A stretch of 64,000 nucleotides of DNA from Afipia birgiae 34632 (GCF_000308295.2 NZ_HG326652.1:612561-676560), one strand, 5' to 3'. Positions 16,942-26,463 are shown, numbered from the stretch's first letter. Notes: a model not told the origin generated them from the sequence alone. Numbers and translations are program-made.

Positions 16942-17771
16942 CCGATTTTCGGGTCGACCTCGACGCTTACTTTGCGCGCATCGGTTTCGATGGATCGCGC
17001 ACGCCGACGCTCGACGTTCTGACGCGCATCATCTTGCTGCATCAGAAAGCGATCACGTTTGAAAACCTGAATTCGTTCGCCGGTCTGCCGGTGATGATCG
17101 ATCCCGCGACCATCGAGAACAAAATCATTCACGATGGACGCGGCGGTTATTGTCATGAGCAGAACCAGTATCTGAGCCTTGTGCTCAGGGCGCTGGGATT
17201 TGATGCGCGTCTGCGGATGGCGCGGGTCCGCTGGATGCAGCCGCCGGAAGCGATGCCGCAGCGTGGTCACATGACGCTGAACGTGGCCGTCGCCGGGTTT
17301 TGGTATCTGAGCGATGTCGCATTCGGAGCGATGACGCCGACCGCGCCGCTGCGCCTTGATACGCCGGACGAGCAGGCGACGCCGCACCAGACCTACCGCG
17401 TGATCCCGATCGGCGACTCGCTTCATCTCGAAGTGAAACTCGGAGGGCATTGGCGGCCGGTCTACAGTTTCGACAGCGTCGACTATCATCCGGTCGATTT
17501 CGAAGCGGCCAACTGGCAGGTCTCGACCTATCCGGCCTCGGAGTTTGTCAGAAACCTCGTCGTCGCGCGTCCGACAGACGGTCGCCGCCAGATTCTCAAC
17601 AACACCCAGCTGTCGATCCGTTATCCCGATGGCGCCGTCGAGAAGCAGACATTATCCAATGTCGATGAGCTGCGTTCGACGCTGACAACGATGTTCGGCA
17701 TCAAGCTGCCTGCTGCTACAAAAATCGATCATGCCCTTGAAGGGCTGTTTCAAACCGAGGGCCGATCATGA
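16938..17771 (+). CDS. nat: Arylamine N-acetyltransferase
   Basis: Transfers acetyl from acetyl-CoA to arylamines and hydrazines. The 277-residue protein has the complete Cys72 (RGGYCHEQN), His111 (GHMTLNV) and Asp126 (LSDVAFG) triad. His follows the catalytic cysteine where many members have Phe (RGGxCFE). The TTG start at 16938 overlaps the rarA stop by four bases (TTGA), and its own stop overlaps the next gene by four (ATGA), so the three genes are probably translationally coupled. Confidence 0.94.
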   Translation: MTDFRVDLDAYFARIGFDGSRTPTLDVLTRIILLHQKAITFENLNSFAGLPVMIDPATIENKIIHDGRGGYCHEQNQYLSLVLRALGFDARLRMARVRWMQPPEAMPQRGHMTLNVAVAGFWYLSDVAFGAMTPTAPLRLDTPDEQATPHQTYRVIPIGDSLHLEVKLGGHWRPVYSFDSVDYHPVDFEAANWQVSTYPASEFVRNLVVARPTDGRRQILNNTQLSIRYPDGAVEKQTLSNVDELRSTLTTMFGIKLPAATKIDHALEGLFQTEGRS

Positions 17772-19021
17772 GCCGCCGCGACAGAAAACCCCTCGCCAAG
17801 AAATCGGAGCGCGGCGACAAGCGTGGAGCGAAGCGCTCCACCGACAAGCGCTCATCCGACAAACGAGGGTCGGGCAAGCCGTCGTTCGGCGACCGCGGAC
17901 CGGACAAACGTCCTGCCGCCGGATTTTCGCCGCGCCGTCCGGCTGCGGAGTTTTCGCGTTCGGCGAAGCCGATGCGCGAGCAGCATCCTGAACCGGTGAG
18001 AGAAGAGAAGCCCGCGCCGCCGCCGCTGCCGACGAAGGTGCAGACTGTGATCGTCACCGCCGACGAGAACAACATGCGCGTGGATCGTTTTCTCGAGCAT
18101 CGTTTCCCCGGCCTGTCGTTTTCCCACATCCAGCGCATCGTCCGCAAAGGCGAGCTGCGCATCAACGGCAAGCGTGCCGACAGCAAGGACCGCCTTGAAG
18201 AGGGGCAGAGCGTTCGCATTCCGCCGCTCAAGCTTGACGCGCCGAAGGTCGGCGGTGACTTGTCCGAGGCCGCGACCAAGACGCTCGACGAACTGCGCAA
18301 GATGATCCTGTTCGAGGATGCCGACGTGATGGTGCTGAACAAACCCGCTGGCCTCGCGGTGCAGGGCGGCTCCGGCATGACCAAGCATGTCGATCAGATG
18401 CTGGAGGCGATGCGCGACGCCAAGGGCCAGAAGCCGCGCCTCGTGCATCGTCTCGACCGCGAGACCTCCGGCTGTCTCCTGATCGCCAAGACGCGGTTTG
18501 CCGCCACGGCGCTGACCGGTTCGTTTCGCCATCGCTCTGCACGCAAGATTTACTGGGCGCTGGTGGCCGGTGTGCCGAAGCCGAAGCAGGGGCGTATCTC
18601 GACTTATCTGGCGAAGGACGAGAGCGAGGAAGATTCGATCATGCGCGTCGCGGCGCATGGTGACGAGGGCGCGGCCCATGCAGTGACTTATTATGCGGTG
18701 GTGGAAGCCTCGGCGCAGAAGCTGGCCTGGGTGTCGCTGAAGCCGGTGACCGGACGCACCCATCAGTTGCGCGCGCACATGGCGCATATCGATCACGCCA
18801 TCGTGGGCGATCCGAAATACTTCAACAAGGAAAACTGGGAACTTCCCGGTGGTCTGCAGAAGCGGCTGCATCTTTTGGCGCGGCGCATCGTGATTCCGCA
18901 CCCGCGCGGCGGATTCATCGACGTCACCGCGCCGCTGCCGCCGCACATGCTGCAATCGTGGAACCTGCTCGGCCTCGAGGCCGACCGCTTCGATCCGATC
19001 GAGAACGCGCCGGAGGAGTGA
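17768..19021 (+). CDS. RluC/RluD-family rRNA pseudouridine synthase
   Basis: Converts specific uridines of 23S rRNA to pseudouridine. After a basic, disordered Lys/Arg/Ser-rich N-terminus (residues 1-90) come an S4 RNA-binding domain (about 102-150: MRVDRFLEHRF, RKGELRINGKR) and the catalytic domain, with Asp230 in HRLDRETSG and the GRTHQLRAHM motif. The 417 residues exceed the usual 320 because of the tail. ATG overlaps the nat stop. RluC is the likely orthologue, but RluD-type specificity cannot be excluded. Confidence 0.93.
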   Translation: MSRRDRKPLAKKSERGDKRGAKRSTDKRSSDKRGSGKPSFGDRGPDKRPAAGFSPRRPAAEFSRSAKPMREQHPEPVREEKPAPPPLPTKVQTVIVTADENNMRVDRFLEHRFPGLSFSHIQRIVRKGELRINGKRADSKDRLEEGQSVRIPPLKLDAPKVGGDLSEAATKTLDELRKMILFEDADVMVLNKPAGLAVQGGSGMTKHVDQMLEAMRDAKGQKPRLVHRLDRETSGCLLIAKTRFAATALTGSFRHRSARKIYWALVAGVPKPKQGRISTYLAKDESEEDSIMRVAAHGDEGAAHAVTYYAVVEASAQKLAWVSLKPVTGRTHQLRAHMAHIDHAIVGDPKYFNKENWELPGGLQKRLHLLARRIVIPHPRGGFIDVTAPLPPHMLQSWNLLGLEADRFDPIENAPEE

Positions 19022-19066
19022 TCACTCAAGGGTGATCCTCTTGCCGCCGCTGTCCGGGGTAACGAT

Positions 19067-19447
19067 ATGATCGTGATGAAAAGAACCGCACTCGCAATCG
19101 TCCTCGCGCTGGCCGCGATCATTTCCGGTCAGGCGCAGGCACAGCTCTTTCCGCCGGGCGGTGTTAACAATCAGCCCGTGATTCCGTTCCCGGTCGCGCC
19201 GCCGGCACCACCGCCGCCGCCGATCGTGGTGCCGAAGGTGCCGCAGATGAATTCGCCGCCGCCGTTCGCGTTGCAGAATACGACACCGGGATATGTGACC
19301 CAAGACACGCCGCCGAAGCGGGTGTTGAAGCGCGACCGCGGTCCGTCCTTCAGCGACCGCGTTGCACGCTGCCTTGACGACGGCGCGGCATGGGGCATGA
19401 ATCCGAACCAGCGGGCGGCGTATTCGCGCAGCTGCGCCAATCAATAG
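19067..19447 (+). CDS. Small secreted proline-rich protein
   Basis: A 126-residue exported protein of unknown function. The signal peptide ends at AQAQA (residues about 1-25; a start at ATG 19076, giving MKRTAL, is equally possible). A proline-rich stretch (about 30-65) follows. The C-terminus is conserved-looking: SFSDRVARCLDDGAAWGMNP, then a second Cys near the end, which could form a disulfide. It sits between the pseudouridine synthase and the ATP12 gene on the same strand. Confidence 0.75.
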   Translation: MIVMKRTALAIVLALAAIISGQAQAQLFPPGGVNNQPVIPFPVAPPAPPPPPIVVPKVPQMNSPPPFALQNTTPGYVTQDTPPKRVLKRDRGPSFSDRVARCLDDGAAWGMNPNQRAAYSRSCANQ

Positions 19448-19455
19448 AGTAGGTG

Positions 19456-20229
19456 ATGCGCGAACTGTTCGATGAGGTTGCCGGCAAGTCGCCGCTGGAT
19501 CCGCGCGAGGCCTCGCGCAAGTCTTCACGCACGCCGCTGCGCAAGCGCTTCTACACCAGCGCGGGAGTTGCCGAAGGCCCGGACGGCTTTGCGGTCACGC
19601 TTGACGGCAAGCCGGTTCGCACGCCGGGCCGGAATCCGCTGGCTGCGCCCACGCGCGAGCTCGCCGAGGCGATGGCAGCGGAGTGGGAGGCGCAGAAGGA
19701 CGATATCGATCCGATGGCGATGCCGCTGACGCGGCTGGCCAACAGCGTGATCGACGGTGTCGCAAAGGATGTTCAGGCCGTCGCTGATGATGCGGCGAAA
19801 TATTTTGAGACCGATCTGTTGTTCTATCGCGCCGGTTTTCCCGAAGCCCTGATCACGCGGCAGGCAGAGCACTGGGACCCGGTGCTGCGGTGGGCCGCCG
19901 ATGCACTCGGCGCGCACTTCATCCTGACCGAAGGCGTGATCCATGTGCGCCAGCCGGAGACCGCCGTTGCGGCCGCGCGCGGTGCCTTGCCCTCCGAGGC
20001 TTGGCCGGTCGGCGCCTTTCATGTGGTTACCACGATCACCGGCTCGGCGATGCTCGCGTTGGCGCTGAAGCACGGCGTGCTGGATGGCGCACAGGTCTGG
20101 GCGGCGGCGCACGTGGACGAGGACTGGAATAGCGAGAAGTGGGGCGCGGACGATGAGGTCGCGGCCCGGCGCGCCACACGGCTGAAGGATTTCGAGGCCG
20201 CGGCGAGGGTGCTGAAAGCGTTTTCCTGA
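19456..20229 (+). CDS. ATP12 family chaperone for F1-ATPase assembly
   Basis: ATP12 binds the F1 alpha subunit before assembly of ATP synthase; alphaproteobacteria keep this mitochondrial-type factor. The 257-residue protein shows KRFYTSAGVAE, LDGKPVRTPGRNPL and the AEWEAQKDDIDPMAMPLTRL segment, all family hallmarks. ATG 19456 is preferred over GTG 19453. It ends the gene string that begins with rarA. Confidence 0.92.
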   Translation: MRELFDEVAGKSPLDPREASRKSSRTPLRKRFYTSAGVAEGPDGFAVTLDGKPVRTPGRNPLAAPTRELAEAMAAEWEAQKDDIDPMAMPLTRLANSVIDGVAKDVQAVADDAAKYFETDLLFYRAGFPEALITRQAEHWDPVLRWAADALGAHFILTEGVIHVRQPETAVAAARGALPSEAWPVGAFHVVTTITGSAMLALALKHGVLDGAQVWAAAHVDEDWNSEKWGADDEVAARRATRLKDFEAAARVLKAFS

Positions 20230-20248
20230 CGGGATATCCAAGCCCGTC

Positions 20249-20364
20249 ATCCCGGCGAAGGCCGGGATCCATCACCCCTGTCAGTGTTTCTTACAAAGAG
20301 ACTTTCCATCATCCCGCTCGATTGAGAAGCCGGTGGTTATGGGTCCTGGCCTTCGCCGGGACGA
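20249..20364. repeat. REP-like inverted repeats (CCGGCGAAGGCCGG type)
   Basis: ATCCCGGCGAAGGCCGGGAT at 20249-20268, and a related unit with CTGGCCTTCGCCGGGA at about 20345-20360 in the opposite sense. This is a common dispersed alphaproteobacterial palindrome. Nothing else is seen in the 228-base gap. Confidence 0.75.
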
Positions 20365-20457
20365 CATCGTAAACGCGAAGGGGTCTCCGCGGTGGTTTCG
20401 GTTAACGAGAGGTTTACGACGCTGGGCTAGCTTCCTCCGCCAGAGGAAGCGTCCCGT

Positions 20458-22065
20458 ATGTCGATCGCCATCAATCCCGTCTTTCCGGTTGTCGCCGCCC
20501 AGGGTGTGGCGGCGGGCGTGGCGTTGCAGCCGGGCAGCGTGATCGACGCGACCGTTCTCAAGCAGCTCAACACAAATCTGGTCCGCATCGCGATTGCGAG
20601 CCTGACCATTGAAGTATTGTCCGAGGTGCCGTTGCAGCCCGGCCAGACGCTGCAACTCGCGGTGTCACAGACGCCGCAGGGCGTGCGGCTTCAGATCGTG
20701 CCGGGCGAGGGCGATGCGCCGTCGTCCGCACCTGCCGCATCGGCCGGTGCCGCGAAAGCCGATACCGTCAGCGTGCCGAAGGCCGATGTGCCGGTGCAAA
20801 CCGCCGCGGCAGGCCGCGTGCTCACCAATCTTGAAGCGTTGGCGGTGTCCGCCGCAGTGCAGACCGCGGCCGCGCGGCAGGGCAGTCTGTCGCCGCTGTT
20901 CGCAAATCTGGGTGTCGCAGCATCTTCGCAAACATTGCCGCAGACGCTGCAACAGGCCGCTGCGCAATTGCTGGCGCAGCGGACGCCGCTCAGCGAAAAT
21001 CTGACCGGCGATGCGCTGAAAGCGGCATTCCGGAATTCCGGCCTGTTTCTGGAGCAAAGCCTCGCGTCATCGCAGGGCTCCAGCGGTCCCGATCTCAAGG
21101 CCGCGCTGACTGTGTTCCGCCAGACCGTCGCGTCGTGGCTCGGCAACACGCCTGCGCCGGGCGCTTCGCCGCAGACCGCGACTGTGCCGCCATCAGCCGC
21201 GCCGCCGCTGGCACCGGGCATCGAAGGCGATATCCTGCTGCCGCAAGCTCCGGTGCGCGTCGCGGAGGATACAGCCGAACGCGACGGGAAAGTTCGCATT
21301 TTTGCGCCGAACGAACCCTTGCCGACGGCAGCGAACCGCGTTGCGGCGGCAAGCGCGGGACTGACCGCGCTTCAAGAAGTGTTGCAGGGATTTCCGAAGG
21401 GTGTGCAGGACGCAGTCGCAAACATGCTCGATGCGGAGGCCCGCGCAAGCGCTGCTCGTATGCCAGCCGATGGCGATGAAGCCGTTGCGCGCACCAATGT
21501 GCCGCCGCCGCCGTTTCGCGGATCGGAAACGACCGCGCAGTCCATTGCGCTGCCGTCGCTCGCGCCGGACGATGCACCGGCAACCGTTGCCTATCGCCTG
21601 ATCGAGGATACCGATGCCGCGTTGTCGCGTCAGACGCTTTTGCAGGCGGCTTCCTTGCCGGTGGATGTGCCCGGCGCGCGAAACGATCCCAATGTGCCGC
21701 GATGGAATTTCGAGATTCCGTTTGCCACGCCGCAGGGCACCGCCGTGGCGCAATTCGAGATTTCGCGCGATGGCGCAGGCAACGAAGCTGCAGCCGCCAG
21801 CCGTGTCTGGCGTGCGCGGTTCTCGCTGAATGTCGAGCCGAGTGGGCCGGTGCATGCGCTGGTGTCGCTGAGCCATGGGCGGACATCGGTGCGGATGTGG
21901 GCCGAGCGGTCCGCGACGGCGGCGCAGCTGCGGATCAATGCGCCGCAACTGTCCCATGCGCTCCGCGAAGCCGCACTTGAGCCCGGCGATATCGTGATCG
22001 GCGAGGGCGCGCCGCCGAAGGCACCGCCGCCACCGGCCGGCCACTTTCTGGATCGTGCGCTGTGA
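20458..22065 (+). CDS. FliK-like hook-length-control protein (orphan)
   Basis: A 535-residue Ala/Pro/Gln-rich protein. The N-terminal 90 residues resemble the start of FliK-like proteins (PGSVIDATVLKQLNTNLVRIA, LQPGQTLQLAVS), the middle is low complexity, and residues about 415-520 match the FliK C-terminal domain (WNFEIPF, FSLNVEPSGPVHALVSL, VRMWAERSATAAQLR). Its stop overlaps the start of a FlhB-tail gene by four bases. No other flagellar genes are nearby. A FliK/FlhB-tail pair of this kind (like Bacillus ylqG-ylqH) occurs in many genomes with unclear role. Confidence 0.8.
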   Translation: MSIAINPVFPVVAAQGVAAGVALQPGSVIDATVLKQLNTNLVRIAIASLTIEVLSEVPLQPGQTLQLAVSQTPQGVRLQIVPGEGDAPSSAPAASAGAAKADTVSVPKADVPVQTAAAGRVLTNLEALAVSAAVQTAAARQGSLSPLFANLGVAASSQTLPQTLQQAAAQLLAQRTPLSENLTGDALKAAFRNSGLFLEQSLASSQGSSGPDLKAALTVFRQTVASWLGNTPAPGASPQTATVPPSAAPPLAPGIEGDILLPQAPVRVAEDTAERDGKVRIFAPNEPLPTAANRVAAASAGLTALQEVLQGFPKGVQDAVANMLDAEARASAARMPADGDEAVARTNVPPPPFRGSETTAQSIALPSLAPDDAPATVAYRLIEDTDAALSRQTLLQAASLPVDVPGARNDPNVPRWNFEIPFATPQGTAVAQFEISRDGAGNEAAAASRVWRARFSLNVEPSGPVHALVSLSHGRTSVRMWAERSATAAQLRINAPQLSHALREAALEPGDIVIGEGAPPKAPPPPAGHFLDRAL

Positions 22066-22328
22066 ACATCGACACCAAAAGCCGGCTCGCAGTCGCGCTG
22101 CATTACGACAAGAAGGGTGCGCCGCGCGTTATCGCCAAGGGCAAGGGCACCGTCGGCGAGAAGATCATCGAGATCGCCAGGGAGAACGACATTCCCATTC
22201 AGGAGAATGAAGTGCTGGCGGGCGCGCTCTCAAATGTCGAGCTTGGCGAGGAGATTCCGGCCGAGCTTTACAAGGGCGTGGCCGAAGTCCTGATTTTCGT
22301 CATGCGGCTGACGGGACGGCTACGCTAG
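22062..22328 (+). CDS. FlhB C-terminal-domain homologue (YlqH/EscU-like)
   Basis: An 88-residue protein equal to the cytoplasmic domain of the export-switch protein FlhB/YscU without its membrane part (ALHYDKKGAPRVIAKGKG, then IAREND-IPIQEN and the PAELYKGVAEVL end). The NPTH autocleavage site is not present; the protein begins at about the point where cleavage would occur. GTG 22062 overlaps the FliK-like stop (GTGA), giving coupled translation. The pairing argues for a shared role, perhaps in substrate switching or regulation of an export gate encoded elsewhere. Confidence 0.88.
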   Translation: MNIDTKSRLAVALHYDKKGAPRVIAKGKGTVGEKIIEIARENDIPIQENEVLAGALSNVELGEEIPAELYKGVAEVLIFVMRLTGRLR

Positions 22329-22354
22329 AGTTTTGTTCCGACCAGCCGTTTCAT

Positions 22355-22436
22355 CGTCATTGCGAGCGAAGCGAAGCAATCCAGTCTTGAAAATATCAGG
22401 CTGGATTGCTTCGTCGCTTCGCTCCTCGCAATGACG
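22355..22436. repeat. 82-bp palindromic repeat, copy 1
   Basis: Long imperfect palindrome beginning CGTCATTGCGAGCGAAGC and ending in its complement. The same 82-bp unit occurs at 23841-23922. It flanks the beta-lactamase region on both sides. A dispersed alphaproteobacterial element, possibly forming stable mRNA hairpins. Confidence 0.85.
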
Positions 22437-22531
22437 GATGATGCCGCTGTCATGATTTCACCATGATGCCGCGTGCAGTTACCCCGGCGCTGAATCGGGG
22501 GAATGACTTATGATGAATCGCCGTAACGCTC

Positions 22532-23344
22532 TTGGGTTTCACCGCCGCTGCGGCTGTCATCCCCGTACGGGCGTTCGCCGATGTCGTGCCTCGATATGAG
22601 GTCCGCAAAAATTTGCAGAAACACTTCACCGACGACGGCACCGTGGGCGCCTTTGCGGCGTTCCGGACCGACGATCAGCAGGTGATTGCCAGCGACAATT
22701 CCCGCGCGCGCGACCCGGTTCTCCCGGCGTCGACCTTCAAGATTCCGAATTCGATCATCGCGCTGGAAACCGGCGTCGTGTCCGATCCGGACAAGGACGT
22801 TTTCAAGTGGGATGGCGTGACGCGCAGCATTCCCGACTGGAACAAGGATCATACCCTGCGCACCGCCATCGCGGTGTCCGCTGTGCCGGTTTACCAGGAG
22901 ATCGCGCGGCGGATCGGCAAGGAGCGGATGCAGAAGTACGTCGATGCGTTCGACTACGGCAACCGCAACATCGGCGGCGGCATCGATCGCTTCTGGCTGA
23001 CGGGCGACTTGCGTATCTCGCCGCTGGAGCAGATCGCATTCGTGGACAGGCTGCGGCGGCGGGCTCTGCCGGTGTCGAAGCGCGCGCAGGATTTGACCGC
23101 GGACATTCTGCCGGTCACCAAGGCGGGCGACAGCGTCATCCGCGCCAAGACCGGGCTCGTTGGCGTCGATGACAAAACGGCAGTCGGTGGCGTCAAGGCG
23201 AGCATCGGCTGGCTGGTGGGCTGGGTCGAGAAGGGCAGCACGCAGACCGTGTTCGCGCTCAATCTCGACATTCGCGAGATGAAGCACTCCGCCAGCCGGA
23301 TGAAGATCGCGCAGCAATGTCTGGGCGACATAGGAGCCATCTGA
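22532..23344 (+). CDS. Class D (OXA-type) beta-lactamase, probable start frameshift
   Basis: A serine beta-lactamase or penicillin-binding homologue. Motifs are complete: active-site Ser67-x-x-Lys70 (PASTFK), Ser116-x-Val (SAV), Tyr-Gly-Asn at 142-144, Trp155, and Lys-Thr-Gly at 206-208, in 270 residues. The frame opens only at TTG 22532 without a ribosome binding site. An ATG pair at 22510/22513 behind GGGGGAA starts MMNRRNAL in another frame. Removing one base near 22530 would join it to GFTAAAAVIPVRAFA, a proper signal peptide. So either export is lost, or there is a one-base error or slippage. Function as a resistance enzyme is plausible but not provable here. Confidence 0.86.
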   Translation: MGFTAAAAVIPVRAFADVVPRYEVRKNLQKHFTDDGTVGAFAAFRTDDQQVIASDNSRARDPVLPASTFKIPNSIIALETGVVSDPDKDVFKWDGVTRSIPDWNKDHTLRTAIAVSAVPVYQEIARRIGKERMQKYVDAFDYGNRNIGGGIDRFWLTGDLRISPLEQIAFVDRLRRRALPVSKRAQDLTADILPVTKAGDSVIRAKTGLVGVDDKTAVGGVKASIGWLVGWVEKGSTQTVFALNLDIREMKHSASRMKIAQQCLGDIGAI

Positions 23345-23425
23345 CACTTTGTCCGGTTTCGCGTTCGCGTGAAACCGGTTAGGCTCGCGGCAATTCAGAA
23401 GAAAAATGTGCCCGGGAGTCAGTTT

Positions 23426-23824
23426 ATGTCCTCTTCAGCAGCCGCGAAAATTGCACCAAGCTCGTCGTGGAAAGATCTTGCCACGCGTTACAACGCCGCG
23501 TGGAATGCGCACGACGTTGCGGCGATCATGGCTTTTCATGCCGACGACACCAGCTACCAGCGCCACGGCAGTTCGAAAGTCTACAAGGGCAGGGACGCCG
23601 TCGCCGAGCAGTTCGGCAAGGACATCTCCGGATTGCCCGGAATCAAGTTCGAGCCGGTCGCGCTCTACGGCAGCGACGATCATTTCGTTTCGGAATCGAT
23701 CCTCACCGCGACAACGCCGGACGGCAAGCCGGTGATCATGGAACTGGTTGACGTCATCACCCTGCGCGACGGCAAGGTGGTGCACAAATCGAGCTACTTC
23801 GTGCAGAGCCGCCCGCCGAAGTAG
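23426..23824 (+). CDS. SnoaL/NTF2-like small protein
   Basis: A 132-residue protein of the cone-shaped NTF2-like fold (RYNAAWNAHDVAAIMAFHAD, then YKGRDAVAEQF and VDVITLRDGKVVHKSSYF). Such proteins include isomerases, dehydratases and ligand binders; no function can be assigned. ATG 23426 is chosen because GGGAG lies seven bases before it. An upstream frame of 19 codons lacks support. Confidence 0.82.
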   Translation: MSSSAAAKIAPSSSWKDLATRYNAAWNAHDVAAIMAFHADDTSYQRHGSSKVYKGRDAVAEQFGKDISGLPGIKFEPVALYGSDDHFVSESILTATTPDGKPVIMELVDVITLRDGKVVHKSSYFVQSRPPK

Positions 23825-23840
23825 CGCACGGCCCCTGCGC

Positions 23841-23922
23841 CGTCATTGCGAGCGAAGCGAAGCAATCCAGAGCCGCGAGCAAGAACTGGATTGCTTCGTC
23901 GCTAGTGCTCCTCGCAATGACG
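23841..23922. repeat. 82-bp palindromic repeat, copy 2
   Basis: Near copy of 22355-22436 (same outer arms CGTCATTGCGAGC / GCTCCTCGCAATGACG, different central loop). Confidence 0.85.
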
Positions 23923-23938
23923 AGAACAAAACCCTGCG

Positions 23939-24343
23939 TTACCAGCGCTTCCCGATCCGCCCGAGATGGGTGAACGTAAACCCGGCGTCGTATTTCAGGC
24001 CGTAGCCGAGTGCGCGGTCGAGGCCGATATGGGCGCACCAGATCAGCGACAGGTGCATCGCCAGCGCCGAGGGCAGGACCATGGCGACAATGCCGAGCAG
24101 CATCGGCAGGATAGCGGCATGGGCGGCATTGTAGGCTGCGGCTCCGGCGCGGGGACCGGCGAGATAACCCAGAAAGCTCAGGTCTGGCGCCAGCAGCAGG
24201 ATCGCGAACATCCACCAGGAGCCCTCGAAATAGCTGTAGAACACCATGCAGGCGACGGCGAGCGCCGCACCCTCCAGCCGCAGCAGGGTGCGGACCCCTC
24301 CGATGGCCGCGCCCGCGGCCGGTGTTGTCGTGGTGTCGGTCAT
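23939..24343 (-). CDS. DUF4260 family membrane protein
   Basis: A 134-residue integral membrane protein with three or four hydrophobic segments (about residues 24-42, 46-62, 72-98) and the family pattern [30 protein letters not shown] and [17 protein letters not shown] 24343 gives a polar Thr-rich start; the frame runs on upstream without coding character. Function unknown. Divergent from the carboxylase gene. Confidence 0.87.
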   Translation of the reverse strand: MTDTTTTPAAGAAIGGVRTLLRLEGAALAVACMVFYSYFEGSWWMFAILLLAPDLSFLGYLAGPRAGAAAYNAAHAAILPMLLGIVAMVLPSALAMHLSLIWCAHIGLDRALGYGLKYDAGFTFTHLGRIGKRW

Positions 24344-24510
24344 GGCCGCGAATCCCCTGTAATCGGCGCTTTTACCACGCGCAACAGGCGGCCCGGATCC
24401 GTCATTTTCGGGGCTGCCCAGCCATTTTCCCCCGCCCAAATCGCGTGCTAGAACGCTGCCCAACCAAGGCGGCGCCCGCCGCTGACCATCAAGATTCTGG
24501 GGCGAAATCC

Positions 24511-26043
24511 ATGAAGCATATCCTCGAAGCACTCGATGAACGTCGCGCAGGCGCCAAAAAGGGCGGCGGCGACAAGCGCATCGAGGCGCAGCACGCCCGC
24601 GGCAAGCTGACCGCCCGCGAGCGCATCGAGCTGTTGCTGGACAAGGGCTCGTTCGAGGAATTCGACATGTTCGTCGAGCATCGCTCGGTCGAATTCGGCA
24701 TGGAGAAAAACAAGATCCCCGGCGACGGCGTGGTCACCGGCTGGGGCACGGTCAACGGCCGCACCACCTTCGTGTTCGCGAAGGACTTCACCGTGTTCGG
24801 CGGCTCGCTGTCCGAGACCCATGCGCTGAAGATCACCAAGCTGCAGGACATGGCGCTGAAGGCGCGCGCGCCGATCATCGGTCTGTACGACGCGGGCGGG
24901 GCGCGCATTCAGGAAGGCGTCGCGGCGCTGGCGGGTTACTCCTATGTGTTCCGCCGCAACGTGATCGCCTCGGGCGTCATCCCGCAGATCAGCGTCATCA
25001 TGGGCCCGTGCGCGGGCGGCGACGTCTATTCGCCGGCGATGACCGACTTCATCTTCATGGTGAAGAACACCAGCTACATGTTCGTCACCGGCCCCGACGT
25101 GGTGAAGACCGTGACCAACGAAGTGGTGACGGCGGAAGAACTCGGCGGCGCGAGCGTGCACGCGACGAAATCCTCCATCGCCGACGGCGCGTTCAAGGAC
25201 GACGTCGAGACGCTGCTGCAGATGCGCCGGCTGCTCGACTTCCTGCCGAGCAACAACACCGACGGCGTTCCGGAGTGGCCGAGCTTCGACGACATCGAGC
25301 GCACGGAAGAGTCGCTCGATACGCTGATCCCGGCCAATCCGAACCAGCCCTACGACATCAAGGAACTGATCCTGAAAGTCGTGGACGAGGGGGACTTCTT
25401 CGAACTCGCGGATACCTTCGCCAAGAACATCGTCACCGGCTTCGGCCGCATCGCGGGCAAGACGGTGGGCTTCGTCGCCAACCAGCCGATGGTGCTGGCG
25501 GGCGTGCTCGACTCTGACGCCTCACGCAAGGCCGCGCGCTTCGTCCGCTTCTGCGATGCGTTCAACATTCCGATCGTCACCTTCGTGGACGTGCCGGGCT
25601 TCCTGCCGGGCACCGCGCAGGAATACGGCGGATTGATCAAGCACGGCGCGAAATTACTATTCGCCTACAGCCAGTGCACGGTGCCGCTGGTCACGGTGAT
25701 TACGCGCAAGGCTTACGGCGGCGCGTTCGACGTGATGGCCTCGAAGGAAATCGGCGCGGACATGAACTACGCCTGGCCGACGGCGCAGATCGCGGTGATG
25801 GGCGCGAAGGGCGCGGTGGAGATCATCTTCCGGCAGGATATCGGCGACGCGGAAAAGATCGCCGCGCGCACCAAGGAATACGAGGACCGCTTCCTGTCAC
25901 CGTTCGTAGCCGCCGAGCGCGGCTATATCGACGACGTGATTATGCCGCACTCGACCCGCAGGCGCATCGCCCGCGCGCTGGCGATGCTGAAGGACAAGCA
26001 CGTCGACGTGCCGATGAAGAAGCACGACAACATTCCGTTGTGA
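24511..26043 (+). CDS. pccB: Propionyl-CoA/acyl-CoA carboxylase beta subunit
   Basis: The carboxyltransferase subunit that moves CO2 from biotin to propionyl-CoA (to methylmalonyl-CoA) or a related acyl-CoA. All 510 residues match the family: [17 protein letters not shown] near the start, the crotonase-fold glycine motifs ([23 protein letters not shown]) and the C-terminal half with [13 protein letters not shown] and [14 protein letters not shown] 24511. No alpha subunit gene follows directly; the partner must lie elsewhere. Confidence 0.93.
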   Translation: MKHILEALDERRAGAKKGGGDKRIEAQHARGKLTARERIELLLDKGSFEEFDMFVEHRSVEFGMEKNKIPGDGVVTGWGTVNGRTTFVFAKDFTVFGGSLSETHALKITKLQDMALKARAPIIGLYDAGGARIQEGVAALAGYSYVFRRNVIASGVIPQISVIMGPCAGGDVYSPAMTDFIFMVKNTSYMFVTGPDVVKTVTNEVVTAEELGGASVHATKSSIADGAFKDDVETLLQMRRLLDFLPSNNTDGVPEWPSFDDIERTEESLDTLIPANPNQPYDIKELILKVVDEGDFFELADTFAKNIVTGFGRIAGKTVGFVANQPMVLAGVLDSDASRKAARFVRFCDAFNIPIVTFVDVPGFLPGTAQEYGGLIKHGAKLLFAYSQCTVPLVTVITRKAYGGAFDVMASKEIGADMNYAWPTAQIAVMGAKGAVEIIFRQDIGDAEKIAARTKEYEDRFLSPFVAAERGYIDDVIMPHSTRRRIARALAMLKDKHVDVPMKKHDNIPL

Positions 26044-26112
26044 GGGGACGGCCTTTAAACCACTCAAAATTGGGCGAATGATATTTGAAAAAATGGCTTT
26101 GAAAATTAGGCA

Positions 26113-26463
26113 ATGCAAGCATCAAACTTGGTAGCTGTCGTTTCTAGATATGTTGCCGGTGCATTGATCCTCGTAACGATCGGTTTTGAGTTCGCATCAT
26201 TGCCATGGACATTCTTTGTCCTTGCCATTGGAGGGGCGGCGATCGTTGCAATTTCGCCCTTTATTGTAATTGGAATTCTAGTGTTTGTTTGGCTTGGGCT
26301 CGAAAGGCATCGTCAATTTTATCCATATGCTGCATTTCTTCTCGGATTGGGATGGGTGACATTTCTTATTATTGCAAAGAATTCGTCTGTATTTGTGTTT
26401 ATTAGTTATTATGCGTTCTGGCACATGATGTTGGTTCATTGGCTGATGAGGTTGTTTCATTGA
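26113..26463 (+). CDS. Small AT-rich membrane protein of unknown function
   Basis: A 116-residue hydrophobic protein with about four membrane segments (residues about 12-30, 32-60, 70-88, 90-113) and little else. Base composition and codon use (many TTT, ATT, GTA) are clearly AT-richer than the neighbours, suggesting recent acquisition. ATG 26113 lacks an obvious ribosome binding site. I do not recognise the family. Confidence 0.65.
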   Translation: MQASNLVAVVSRYVAGALILVTIGFEFASLPWTFFVLAIGGAAIVAISPFIVIGILVFVWLGLERHRQFYPYAAFLLGLGWVTFLIIAKNSSVFVFISYYAFWHMMLVHWLMRLFH

